Of a stretch of 64,000 nucleotides of DNA, positions 45,976 to 56,324 are shown one piece after another. The DNA is from Calocera cornea HHB12733 (lineage: Eukaryota > Basidiomycota > Dacrymycetes > Dacrymycetales > Dacrymycetaceae): NCBI GenBank assembly GCA_001632435.1, contig KV423996.1, positions 62,001-126,000 on the forward strand. Direction: 5' to 3'. The translations under genes were made by a program, and so were the position numbers. The notes under the pieces are model-generated. The model saw only the letters and a list, made by a program, of their open reading frames with translations. It did no database searches and had not been told where the DNA came from. How positions within the stretch are numbered: position 1 is the first letter of the stretch; each line of letters begins with the position of its first letter.

Positions 45976-46487
45976 GGCCTTTAAGCTTGGAGGTCGGCGA
46001 GGAGCGGCGGGTGTCGTGTGCTTGGATGATGACCGAGGGTGATTGGACTGTGCGCTGACGCGGACTGCGAGGCTGAGGGAACAAGGGACCGCGCAATGCG
46101 CGCCGCGCATGGGGGGAACGTGATTGTCGGAGATAGGAAGAGACGTTCCGGCTCCGGTATTGGCTCCGCGTTTCCGTGATGAGAGTACGGTCTGCAGCTC
46201 CTGGCGCAGGTCTTACACAACGATAACCGCTCTTATAATACTGTACTGGCATTGTTCTCCGGACTGGGCGCCAATATGCTCCGAACGCACCTCGCACCTC
46301 TGGGTTTGATCGATCCGGAGAATGATTTTAAGCGCAGTCTGGCTGTAGTCTCGCCCTGAATCGATTGCATCCGATCTTCCAACTTCTTCTCTTCATCAGA
46401 AGACACATCTTCAGACGTGCGCGCGTCGTTCTACGCGTCAATCAGCTCTCCCTATCCTGCTATCATCCAGCTTCTTGTACTTGGACT
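45976..46487. other. Divergent promoter region
   Basis: About 510 bases between the otubain gene (-) and kinase copy 5 (+). No gene or clear motif seen. Confidence 0.45.
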
Positions 46488-49210
46488 ATGGATGATGATG
46501 TTATAGCATCAGAGGCGCCGCAGTGCCTTTCGTGCTCAGCGAGGTGGAATGCACGTACAGCTTCCCACACTGGACTAGTTGAGCTTACTCGCACTCTTCT
46601 ATACGAAACGGAACTGTGACAGGACTCGACCACGATGCACGGCTTGTCAACTGGACCATGAGCTAGTGAGGTTTCCGAGCTCATACACCTCCCTGCGGCT
46701 GACCTTGTGCTAGTGCTACTATGACTGGAGTATGCCCAATGTGCTCAGGCTCTTCCCAGTGTCTTTCGATAAGACCCATTGGGTGACTCTCAAGGACACG
46801 GATCAATATGTTCATCGAGGCGCATTCGCTCAAGTCTACCGCACGCGTACATGGGACGATACGTTGATCGCCGTCAAGGTGTTCTTTGAAGGAAGACGGC
46901 CATCCCCGAGAGCTCTTGCGCTACGTAGGCGGCAGGGGCAAGATATACGGAATGAGGGCTGACATGGTATTTCAGCTCTCGGCAAGGGGAGCCTTGACAT
47001 GGTACGGCCTGAATCATCCTAACATTGTGCCTCTCTTCGGAGTTGCAGACTATGCCAAGATCCGCGGTGGTGGCTCCCCTCAGCTCTGCACGATTTCGCC
47101 TTGGAGCTCACATGGGGAATATAATGGAATACATCAAAGATCATGCAACCGTCTGGCGCTTGCCATGGGTGAGCACACACCATCTCGTTGGCCAATCTCA
47201 CTAATGAGGCACAGCTGCTCGATATCATTCACGCGCTGGACTACCTTCACTCCCTCCCACATGTCCCAGTTGTACATGGGGATATTAAAGGCGTTAGTCC
47301 CTGCATGACACGCTCCTGGTAGAATAGCTTGTGACGCCTAGGTCTTCAGAACAATATCCTCATTCATGTTGAGAAGGACGGAAAACTAACGGCTCAACTT
47401 ACGGACTTCGGACTTTCACAAATCGATGTCCCGAATCGACATAACATCGCCACTACGAGTACGGCCGGTCTCGGCAATGCAAGGTGGCTGGCCTTCGAAC
47501 GAATGGATCCTATGCGATATGGACTACAACAGTCAAGTGCCAAATCCACACAGAGCGACATATTTGAGATGATGCGCACTGTCTTGGAGGTATTGCCCAT
47601 CTCTCGAGGTGTCAGCTGTGCTAGGATCTCATGACAAATAACCAGATCTTAACAGGCGCACCCCCATTCCACGGGAAGACGGATTTTCAAGTCATTGTTG
47701 AAGTGTCTCAGGCGAAGAATCCGGAGAGGCCTCCTGGTTACTGCGAAGTACTAAATGACTTCCAATGGTCACTCATGTTGGAGTGCTGGTCAGACATTCG
47801 CCAACGAAAGCGTCCATCGCTCCGGCAGGTGGAGTACGGTCTTTGGAACAGCATGGTAAACGAACTGGTATGTTTGGCACCTGCTACTTACGAGTCAAGC
47901 GCATTGAATCAAAGATTCTACAGATGTCCCAGTCACACGGAAATTCGTACCTGAACATGAAGCACCTATTACAGGCTAGCCCCTTCCCCTGGCAGTGGAT
48001 TCTGAATACGACCACGCCCATAACTGCCATAACTGTCCCTTTGTTCGATTCGTCGCGGCCGTGGTTTCAGCAGATGCTCACTTTGCCGCTCCGTCATCTT
48101 ACTGTAACGACCCTTCGGCTTACCGATATCGGACCCGATACGATGGCAGAGCATCTGGAAGATGTTCTGCTCGCAATACCATTGTTGCAATCTCTGGAAC
48201 TTCAAGGTCGCGGTGTTCCTCAGCATTATCCATCCTCCTTGAGACTTGTTCAAGAGCAGGTCCGGAATCTCAACAGCCTGCTTTTGCACGATATTCCGCC
48301 AAGCTTTGTGTCGATCTCATTCTCAATCTCGGACTTACGAGTTCTGGCACTCCAGACGGGTTTCGCAGAGCACTGCGAAGGAAACGTGTGGTCGATACCC
48401 AAGCTGTCCCAGCTCTTATCGCAGCTTCCAGGGCTGGAAGAGCTCTTCATCGACGCCCTTCCCTTAAAAGAACATCATCATCAAGCTGCACCAGCGAGTG
48501 TTACAGACGGCTCAATTGCACGACAACACCAGCTAATGTCTTCGCGGGTGTCGAACCTTAAAGCATATAATCTACGCACCCGGAGCAGTTTTGCAACAGA
48601 AATCGCACTGGTGCAGCTGCTTTGTGAGGCGCCACTCATACATTTCTTCCTCTTGCCGCAGAATTGGGAAGGGCCATCTCTTCTGCCAAGGAAGATTGTG
48701 AAATACTGGCCACAACTGAAGATTCTCGCCATAGAAACGGACTTCCATTACGCGCTTGAGGTATCCATGCTGGAACACTTGACGTCTTTGGAGGTTCTGA
48801 TTCTGGGCCGATATAACTTCTTACGTCAGGTGTTCTCTGCAAGGCACGCCAGTTGCCTGCTTCCAAGACTCAACACCCTGATCATTTGCGATGACTTTCG
48901 TATATATCTCGGCGAGGAGACGATCGCAGATTTTCTAGGAGCCCGTGCCTTGGCTGGTGCTCCATTACGGCGACTACTGGTCTACAACGAGATCTGGACC
49001 TCCTTCTTCAAAGTCGAGCCGGCATCAGCATTCTCACAACTGGACGTGGAGATCGCATGGTTCGACACGTGCCGTGGTTCTGGACGGTCTCTGGATGAAC
49101 ATTGGCCTTGTTTCAGGCCACAATGGGGAGTTGTTCCTCTATCGGAGGTAGAAAGCTTCGACACTCGGGCAAAGCGGCAAGGAAGATCATTCGAAGAGCT
49201 ATTGGAGTAG
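46488..49210 (+). pseudogene. Zn2Cys6-TKL kinase-LRR fusion, copy 5, with splice and frame lesions
   Basis: Exons by homology: 46488-46543, 46605-46665, 46714-46923, 46976-47168, 47215-47292, 47350-47589, 47646-47867, 47924-49210. Cluster C13, C16, C23, C30, C33, C40 is complete when exon 2 has the 61 nt seen in other copies, but the preceding intron then ends in AC (46603-46604) instead of AG. An extra C at 46924 separates the 210-nt exon 3 from its GT donor, and an extra G near 47112 shifts exon 4 before NIMEYIKDH. Kinase motifs are otherwise present (VAVKVFF as AVKVFF, HGDIKGNN, TDFGLSQ, ATTSTAG, WLAFERM), and the 429-codon leucine-rich exon is fully open. Closest relative is copy 6. Confidence 0.7.
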
Positions 49211-49480
49211 ATTGTACAGCCGCACGTGTCTACCCGAGGGCTCAGCCGAGCCCCAGGTGTCGAACCGTACGGAAAATCCGCACAGCCCAGACACTGTTTG
49301 ACCACCGGTTAATAAACATAGTCTTCATTCGAGCATGTCCAAGTCATGCACAGCAGCAACCTGACCGGTATCCAACGTGATCAGGTTTCCTGATTTGCAC
49401 CTGTACTTGCCACTATACTGTCCGTCCCCATGCGGGATCGCCACACACATCTTTTCGCTCCTCCTTCCCTCTACTCCCCC
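49211..49480. other. Convergent spacer
   Basis: Short spacer between kinase copy 5 and the first GNAT-like relic; C/T-rich in the second half. Confidence 0.4.
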
Positions 49481-50060
49481 TCACCCTGAACCACCCCACG
49501 GGTATATCCCATGCATCTCACTCAGCTCCTCACTCATCTCCTCACACACCTTCCTCCCCAGCTGATCGGGCGAACCGTTTCCTGTACCGGAGAATGCCCT
49601 CCTCCCAAGACGGTCGTCAACTGCGTCCTTCCCGCCCGACCCGTCCTTCTCGGCGATATCCTCCAAGTCTTCCACCTCCCTCTCCTCGAGCAGCTCCTTG
49701 AAGATCCCCAGCCCCCTCAGACGGATAAGTACCTGCCAGAACCGCAACGCAGCGGCGCGGATCTAGTAAGCGGGATGTCAAAGCCTGAGGGGTAGGTAAG
49801 TATATGCGAATGGGATCATACAACACAGGCCCACCCTCTCGCCGATGCAGCGCAGCGGAAACAGGCACGCACCAATCAGTGACATACAAGAACGGCACTG
49901 CACAGCTGGCGAGCGCGGCAAATGGGAGAAGCCCGTCCAACGCAGCCGCCGAGGACGGACCACCAGTTCATGATCGTAATCATCGTGCGGGAGAGGCCGA
50001 GCCAAGTGACGGACATATGTGCGAGTGTGTATACTGGTTGTGGATGTTAGCTTGGCTCGA
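49481..50060 (-). pseudogene. GNAT-like membrane protein relic 1
   Basis: Degraded homologue of the intact gene at 54.7-55.9 kb. Minus-strand pieces match its second exon: a block like LYTNPFVIVAWLALSSVMIGLMDWW appears as TWLGLSRTMITIMNWW (about 49960-50015), then after a frame change LASCAVPFLYVTDW (about 49870-49915). The far end, with EEMSEELSEMHG (about 49490-49530), parallels the intact C-terminal RYEEMREMHG. The middle GNAT part is largely gone. Confidence 0.65.
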
Positions 50061-50079
50061 CATCGGCGCGCGCCTCCTT

Positions 50080-50107
50080 CCCCCCCCCCCCCCCCCCCCC
50101 CCCCCCC
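50080..50107 (+). repeat. 28-base poly-C run
   Basis: Uninterrupted C homopolymer between two GNAT-like relics; its length in the assembly may be inaccurate. Confidence 0.9.
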
Positions 50108-50258
50108 GTGGTAGGCCGGGAGGGAGAGCGGCCGGATGAAACAGCACGTACGCGGAGTAACAGCAGACTCCCGCTGCCCGATAACACCAATATCCCACGA
50201 GCCCTTCACTCTCAAACCTGCGCGTCTTGGCTACGAGGTCGTTCTCAGATCTTGGACA

Positions 50259-51010
50259 TCAGCAGAATTGCACCGCTCGCGGAAGGGCTGCGCTAGGGGT
50301 CGGTCGTCTCGCTACGGCTGAGATGATGCTGGGTAGAAGGGCGGAGGGACCAGAGAGGACATTGAAACGGCGCGAGACTAGGAGGGAGCAGCCGTCATTG
50401 TAGTACTGGACCCGGGCGCGGGCGAGTAGTAGGTGGAGATGTCGACTGTGTCTTCTTGCGCGAGGATGCGCCGCGGGAAGTGTTCGAGGTACGTGGGGTA
50501 GAGCCCGCCGACGGTGAGCAAGTGAGCAGGAGAAGGCGCCGCGCCGCCCCCGCCCGCTTGCAGTGGCTCCGGTGCCGGTCAACCGGAGGTCAGGCGAGCC
50601 AGGCGGGCACAAGGCACCGAGGGAGGGAGGTAGACACAAGTGGATAGCGAACGGCAGCGGGACTGCGCAGATGGCGAGCGCCGGGAGGGGCATGAGCCTC
50701 GTCCAGACGGGGCACCAGTCCATGAGGGCTATAATGGCGCTGGACAGGGCGAGGCAGGTGACCATTACGAATGGGTTGATGCGCACTGCGTGCGGGCGTC
50801 AGTGAGTGCTCTACATCGGGCGAGGCACCTCATCCCGAACAGCCCAGCGTGTGCCGGGCCGGTGGGAAGAGGGAGGAGGAAGAGAGGAGGAATAAAGTTG
50901 CGCGTACGCACCGTTTTAGCCGCTACCGGCTGCTCCATGACGCCGCACCCCACTAGCAAGCGGACCTCCTTCAGGTCCTTATGCTCAACCTTGCACGCCT
51001 GCACTATGGA
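50259..51010 (-). pseudogene. GNAT-like membrane protein relic 2
   Basis: A second degraded copy on the same strand. It retains DLKEVRLLVGCGVMEQ (about 50935-50985), matching exon 1 of the intact gene, then INPFVMVTCLALSSAIIALMDWCPV and LMPLPALAICAVPLPFAI (about 50640-50785) matching the two membrane helices, and PRRILAQEDTVDISTYYSPAPGS (about 50400-50480) matching the start of exon 3, after which the frame is lost. The rest of the acetyltransferase region is missing. Confidence 0.7.
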
Positions 51011-51720
51011 GCCGTTCGCATGTCTTGGGCAGCCCTGGGGACTTCACCCTCCCCATGGGGCTGAGGTCGTGGTCGGCTATCTTGCTAGCAAGGCATGTTG
51101 AGTACAGGGCTAGCCAGAGACGAGAATGGAGGGGGATGTCGCATGGTGCGCCGTGGTGTGTTCGAGTGTGGACGACGGACATCGTGCCTGATGGGGAGAC
51201 GATGGTAACGGTGAAGTTTGCGGGAGCACTTCCTGAGGACGCGACGCGTTGGCTGACGCGTCTATGTTTACGCGGTCATCTCAGTCAGAACGGGGGATGA
51301 TCTTCGCTCATCAACCGTTCATTATCATCTACATGTCATCGAAAGGAGAGCCGGTGCACTTGGACACGAGGCGAACTGGCAGAGGAGTCCCGATCAGAGG
51401 GATGAATAACGGTGCTGCTGGGCAGAGATCCGGTATCAGTGTGAGCGCCATTTCCAGTTTTCCATCTCTGTTCGTTGCCGAGAACATAACCCGGCGCGCC
51501 GAACGTCATACATTTGTACCGGCAACTGACTTTTTCCTTTATCAGGACGGCAATCCGGACGAGGTTGTTTCCGGTCGCATGCGCAGCGCATACAGCTAAT
51601 CGAATTGAAATTCTGACGTCTTCTATCTCTGTCGACACGCGTTCCCGGACCCAATCTCCCGTCTTGTAGCACGCATCCACCGACCTCCTGTGGCTTGCAC
51701 TTCATCCACCTACCGCTCTA
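51011..51720. other. Interval upstream of kinase copy 6
   Basis: Contains short open frames only. The last part is the likely promoter of kinase copy 6. No gene supported. Confidence 0.4.
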
Positions 51721-54387
51721 ATGGCTATGGAGGTTACTACTCAGTCTACATCAAGGTGCCTGTCATGTTGGGCAAGGTCGGTTATTTGCATCACACGTCA
51801 CATGAGCACATCTGACCTACACGGCGGCACAGGAAACTGGCGTGCGACGGTATTCAGCCTGTCTGTGGAATTTGCCAGACAGGGGGCGTCCATGTATGCT
51901 CGTCCAGCTGAAGGCAATCCCTATCACTGATGCGCTGCAGTGCACGTATGAGTGGACCCTGCCGAACATATTCCAGAGCTTCCCGGCATCATTCAACTTG
52001 ACTGAGCAGCTCGCTCTCGACCTGACTGCACCGTCGGCGGATGAAGGCGGATTTGCCAGCGTCTTTCGTACCCGCTTAACCAGCGGTGAGCTCGTGGCTG
52101 TCAAGGTCTTTTTCGAGCGCAAGAGGCCTCCGGCGCGTGTGCATGAAGTAAGCTTGCCTGTATACTGAATCTCAGCAGCAACTGATGGCTGTCAGCTCTC
52201 TGCGCGTGAAGCGTTGACTTGGTCTGGCCTGAAACACCCCAATATTGTTCCACTGCTTGGCCTCGCGGACTGGGCTAAAATACGTAACGGTGTATATGCT
52301 CAACTCTGCATGATCTCGCCGTGGATGTCCGGCGGAAACATCATGTATTACATAGAGCAACATCCGGAAGTCCCACGCCTCCCCTGGGTGAGTCGTGCCT
52401 TCGCTCATCTGCTCATCTGCAATGATATAGACTTATTGTATCCAGCTACTTGACATTGTACATGCGGTAACTTATCTTCATTCCTTGCCATCTGGGCCAA
52501 TTGTACATGGAGATCTGAAAGGGGTGAGTAACTCCCCGTCATAAAGCCGCGACAATTCATGACAGCTACGGGGCAGAACAATGTTCTCATCCATGTCGAG
52601 AGGCATTCACGCCCAGTGGCGCGACTCACGGACTTCGGATTATCCCAGATAGTGGAGGTCTCAAGAAAAGAGAACATCGCTACGACTAGCACTGCCGGGA
52701 GCGGTAATGCAAGATGGTTGGCGTTTGAACGACTCAATCCTACCCGATATGGACTACGGCAGTCCAACTCCAAGTCCACACAGAGTGACGTTTTCGAAAT
52801 GGCACGTACGTTCTTCGAGGTACAGCATGCTTTGAAGAGCCGTTCCAGTAGCTCAACGGCGGGAACAGATCTTGACCGGCTGCCCGCCTTTCAAGGGCAA
52901 ATCGGATTATGAAGTCATCGCAGAAGTGTTTCATGGTGCAAGAAATCCGGAGAGACCGACGGGTAACCACAAGGACCTAGATGATGAGCGGTGGACCCTT
53001 TTGTTGGACGCATGGTCGGATGTCCAACAGGCGAGGCGACCCACTCTGGAGCAGCTGGAGCATGATGTTCAGCAGAGCATACATCTTCAAGAGGAACTCG
53101 TACGTTTGTAATGTCTTACAAGAAAGCGCCAACTAAGACAAAATACAGGAATTTCGATTTGTACGGCCACTCCTCGACATCAAGAGATTGTGCATGGCTA
53201 GAATGTCCACGGCGAGGCTATGGAGGGAGAGAGCGCGCATAGCTGGCGTCAGAATTTCCCCTCTCAGCACCCCACAGTCATGGGTTCAATACATGGAAAC
53301 ATTGCAGCTCAAAGAGTTTGGGATGAAGATCCTTTGTCTCACTGGCATCTCCCCACATACAACCAGGGAACAGTTCGAAGCACAACTCGAAGTCGGTCTG
53401 CTTGCAACACCCGCGCTTCAATGTTTGCAGCTGGAAGGCAACTATAAGGAGCCCCGTATCTGCAATCTCGTCTTCCTTGAGATCCTTCGGAAGCGGCTTC
53501 CCAACCTGGATGAACTTCACCTGGGATTTGTTCCTAGAGTGTTGGACGGCCTTTCACCCTGGGGTTTGCGCTGTCTGGTGCTCCGCGCGTGTATCCACGG
53601 CGACCCTCGTGATCCAGAAACCCTTACATTATCGAAGATCTGCGAGCTTCTAAACAAGCTACCTGTGCTGGAACATCTCTCCATCGATGATGTGCTGTCT
53701 TCTCCCCACGAGTCTGGGCTACTGGACTCCAGTGAAACTGAAGAAGGCACATGGCTGGATGATCAACCAGTTTCATCCAGTCCGCAACTCTCCAACCTCA
53801 AGGTGTTTCATCTGAAGACAGCCTGCTCCGCCACGGCACAATCTTTAATGGCGTTTCTCTCTGCTGCCCCTCTTACACAGTTCTCCTTCTCTACGGATTT
53901 CAGGAAAGGGGTGGTTCTCAACTCTGGAACATTGAGCCATTGGCCACGACTAAAGGTGTTGACACTGTACTGCTGGGGTTCTTGTCCTTTTGCAACCGAA
54001 GGCTTCATTCTGGGCGCGCTCGTGGACCTGGAGATTCTCAGCATCGACTGCATCACTTTTAAGGAGCAAGTGAACTTCGCAGGCGGGGCAAACAAGCTCC
54101 TCCCGAGTCTCAAGACCTTGATGCTCCATCGCGTGATGCGCAGTCCTGCAGTCGCTAGAACAATTGTTGCGTTCATACGAGAGCGCGCTGCTGCCGATGC
54201 TCCACTGCGCCGACTGCTGATTGTGAGGCATTCCTGGAGGGGCTTCTTCAAGGAAGAGCCAAGCTTCGAAGGCTTGTCTCTTGAAATCGGATGGTTTGAT
54301 CATGAATGGAGCCTCATGGTGGACTCTTTGCAAGCAAGATGGGGCGTTGTTCCCAACGAGGAAATACAAGACTTCGATCCTGACTTG
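51721..54387 (+). CDS. Zn2Cys6-TKL kinase-LRR fusion protein, copy 6 (3' end in gap)
   Basis: Exons 51721-51776, 51833-51893, 51941-52147, 52196-52387, 52446-52523, 52577-52819, 52869-53099, 53149 to the gap at 54388. Cluster C13, C16, C23, C30, C33, C40; CLSCWARKLACDGIQPVC matches the Gal4-type consensus very well, including the ARK and CDG-x-x-P-x-C elements. Kinase: EGGFASVF, VAVKVFF, HGDLKGNN, TDFGLSQ, TTSTAG, WLAFERL. The leucine-rich part is open for 413 codons and ends at IQDFDPDL; copy 5 at the same point has only about 15 residues left, so little is missing. No lesion seen in the available part. A start at residue 3 (second ATG) is possible. Confidence 0.82.
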
Positions 54388-54487
54388 NNNNNNNNNNNNN
54401 NNNNNNNNNNNNNNNNNNNNNNNNNNNNNNNNNNNNNNNNNNNNNNNNNNNNNNNNNNNNNNNNNNNNNNNNNNNNNNNNNNNNNNN
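54388..54487. other. Assembly gap (100 N)
   Basis: Exactly 100 N, the conventional size for a gap of unknown length. It removes the 3' end of kinase copy 6. Confidence 0.99.
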
Positions 54488-54740
54488 TTCCCCCTGCTGT
54501 ATGCGATGATACCTCCCTCTCTGTGAATGCCAATGTTGACCTGTGCGAATGTAGTCGACGCCGTCCTCCAAAAGGCTGGACCCGCCGCCGCCGTACGAGC
54601 TGCGTTGGAGTGCGGCAGTATACCCTGTGCACGGTAGTTTGACATTACACCCTCCCAGCCGGCTCTACAGTAAATACGCATACCATGTTCCCATTTTGTG
54701 CCTCCTTCCGCTCTGCGCACACATGACGCGCGCCCATCCT

Positions 54741-55928
54741 CTAGAGGCCGTGCATCTCCCTCATCTCCTCGTACCTCTCCTCCCACTTCTCCCGCCCGAC
54801 ACCGACGTACCACTCCCTCCAGCCCATCAGCCCCCTTCGTCCCACATCCTTAGCCAGCTCCTCCCCCGTCGGCCCCGCCCGCCGGCGCATGCCCATCGTC
54901 TTGCTGACCTCCTCGAGCCAGGGCGTGAGCTTGGACACGCGGAAGTAGGCCGTCTCGAGGGAGGGCGCGGCTGCGAACGCCTGGCTGAGCCCGTGCGCGA
55001 GCAGGTCGTTCTGGATGAACGTGGGCCGGTACGGCGCGTCGAGGTGGAAGTGCCGGACGAGGGCGACGGTGGGCGCGGTGGGCGCGGGCGGGTGGGCGAT
55101 CCGGCTGTGGTCGAGCTTCTTCCCGTCGTCCTTCTTCCCATCCTTGCCCTTCTTGCCCTTGGCGTCCTTCTTCCCCTTCTCCTTCTTCCCCCCCTCCTTC
55201 TCACCCGGAATATTAGCATCGTCCTCCACCTCCGCCTCCTTCACCAGCTGCTCGAGGCTCCTCAGCCCCCCCTCAGGTTGGTACGTGTCCACAGCGACGA
55301 GGCCGATCGGGTTGCCCTTGTATATCAGCACCCAGAACCCGGACCCTGGCGCGCGGCTGTAGTAGGCGGGGATGTCGACCGTGTCTTCCTGTGCGAGGAC
55401 GCGCCGGGTGAGGTCTTCGAAGTAGGCGCGGTTGAGCCTGGGCGGGGGGCGGGGGGGTAAGCAATCATGTTGCCGACGCGGAGCAGGGGGGGCAGAGACG
55501 CACCAGTCGATGGCGAACAGGAAGGGCACCGCGCAGCTGGCGAGCGCGGGGAGCGGCATGAGCCACGTCCACGCCGGCCCCGAGGGGTCGGGCCACCAGT
55601 CCATCAGCCCGATCATGACGCTGGACAGGGCGAGCCAGGCGACGATCACGAAGGGGTTGGTGTACACTGCGCATGCGGGTCAGTTTCGCTCGACGTCGCC
55701 GCGCGGATCCTTCTCCGGGGGGAGGTGAGAGGAAGGAGGGATGAAGGAGGACGCACGGAGAGTGTTCGCAGCCGCGAGCTGCTCCATGATGCTGTAACCC
55801 AGCAGGAGGCGGACCTCCTTGAGGTCCCTGGGCTCGAACTTGCGCATCTGGACGATGGGTCCGTCCCGCCCATCGACGGCGTTGCCGGGCACTTGGACGC
55901 CCGAGGGCACGGGTGCGGGGTCGGCCAT
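54741..55928 (-). CDS. Membrane-anchored GNAT-like (NAT8-type) protein
   Basis: Exons (minus): 55757-55928, 55504-55666, 54741-55437; 343 aa, all phases agree. N-terminal IVQMRKFEPRDLKEVRLLLGYSIMEQLA resembles the start of NAT8-type acetyltransferases (IRxYxxxDxxxVxxLF). Two hydrophobic helices follow (NPFVIVAWLALSSVMIGLMDWW and LMPLPALASCAVPFLFAIDW), then GFWVLIYKGNPIGLVAVD, a beta-hairpin typical of GNAT folds, a Lys/Gly-rich insert of about 30 residues, and VALVRHFHLDAPYRPTFIQNDLLAHGLSQAF in the place of the acetyl-CoA loop. That loop lacks a textbook Q/RxxGxG/A, so activity is uncertain. Probable ER or endomembrane location by analogy with NAT8. Three decayed relatives lie in this window. 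Confidence 0.6.
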
Positions 55929-56324
55929 TGGTAGTGGTGGTGGTGTAGCTGGCGGGATTGGGGATATGGGAAGAGTAGGAGGAAGAGAGGCTGATGATGC
56001 AAGAGTTGCCCAAGAGTCGCACGAGCGAAAACCTCGAGTGGAAAGGGCGCCACGACAGCGTTTCCGGCCTCAGGCTCGCTGGACCCTTACGGCACACGTG
56101 CGCCCCCGAACCGCGCGCGTTCTGAGCGGGTTCCCTTCTTCGGATTCTTGGCGTACGGTGGCGCAATATGTGTGGGGGCTGTGCGCATTTTCGGATCGTC
56201 AGGGACCGAGTTTTTCAAGAGGGAATTTCACCGCCTGGGACGGCACTGGAAGACGACTGAGCCAAGGCACACGAGCTCGTTCCATACCCGCCCTGCCTTG
56301 CTACCACCGACGACAGACAGCGTG
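55929..56324. other. Divergent promoter region
   Basis: Shared 5' region of the GNAT-like gene (-) and RPC40 (+). No further feature seen. Confidence 0.45.

Noticed and set aside
49211..49320. Possible tRNA-like hairpins after kinase copy 5
   Set aside because: No complete cloverleaf or B-box that I could support.
54281..54642. Frames crossing the N gap
   Set aside because: The gap size is arbitrary, so joining sequence across it is not meaningful.
54827..55219. Arg-rich minus frame and long plus-strand frames over the GNAT-like gene
   Set aside because: Shadows of the GC-rich real exon on the minus strand, which has family-like sequence and correct splice phases.
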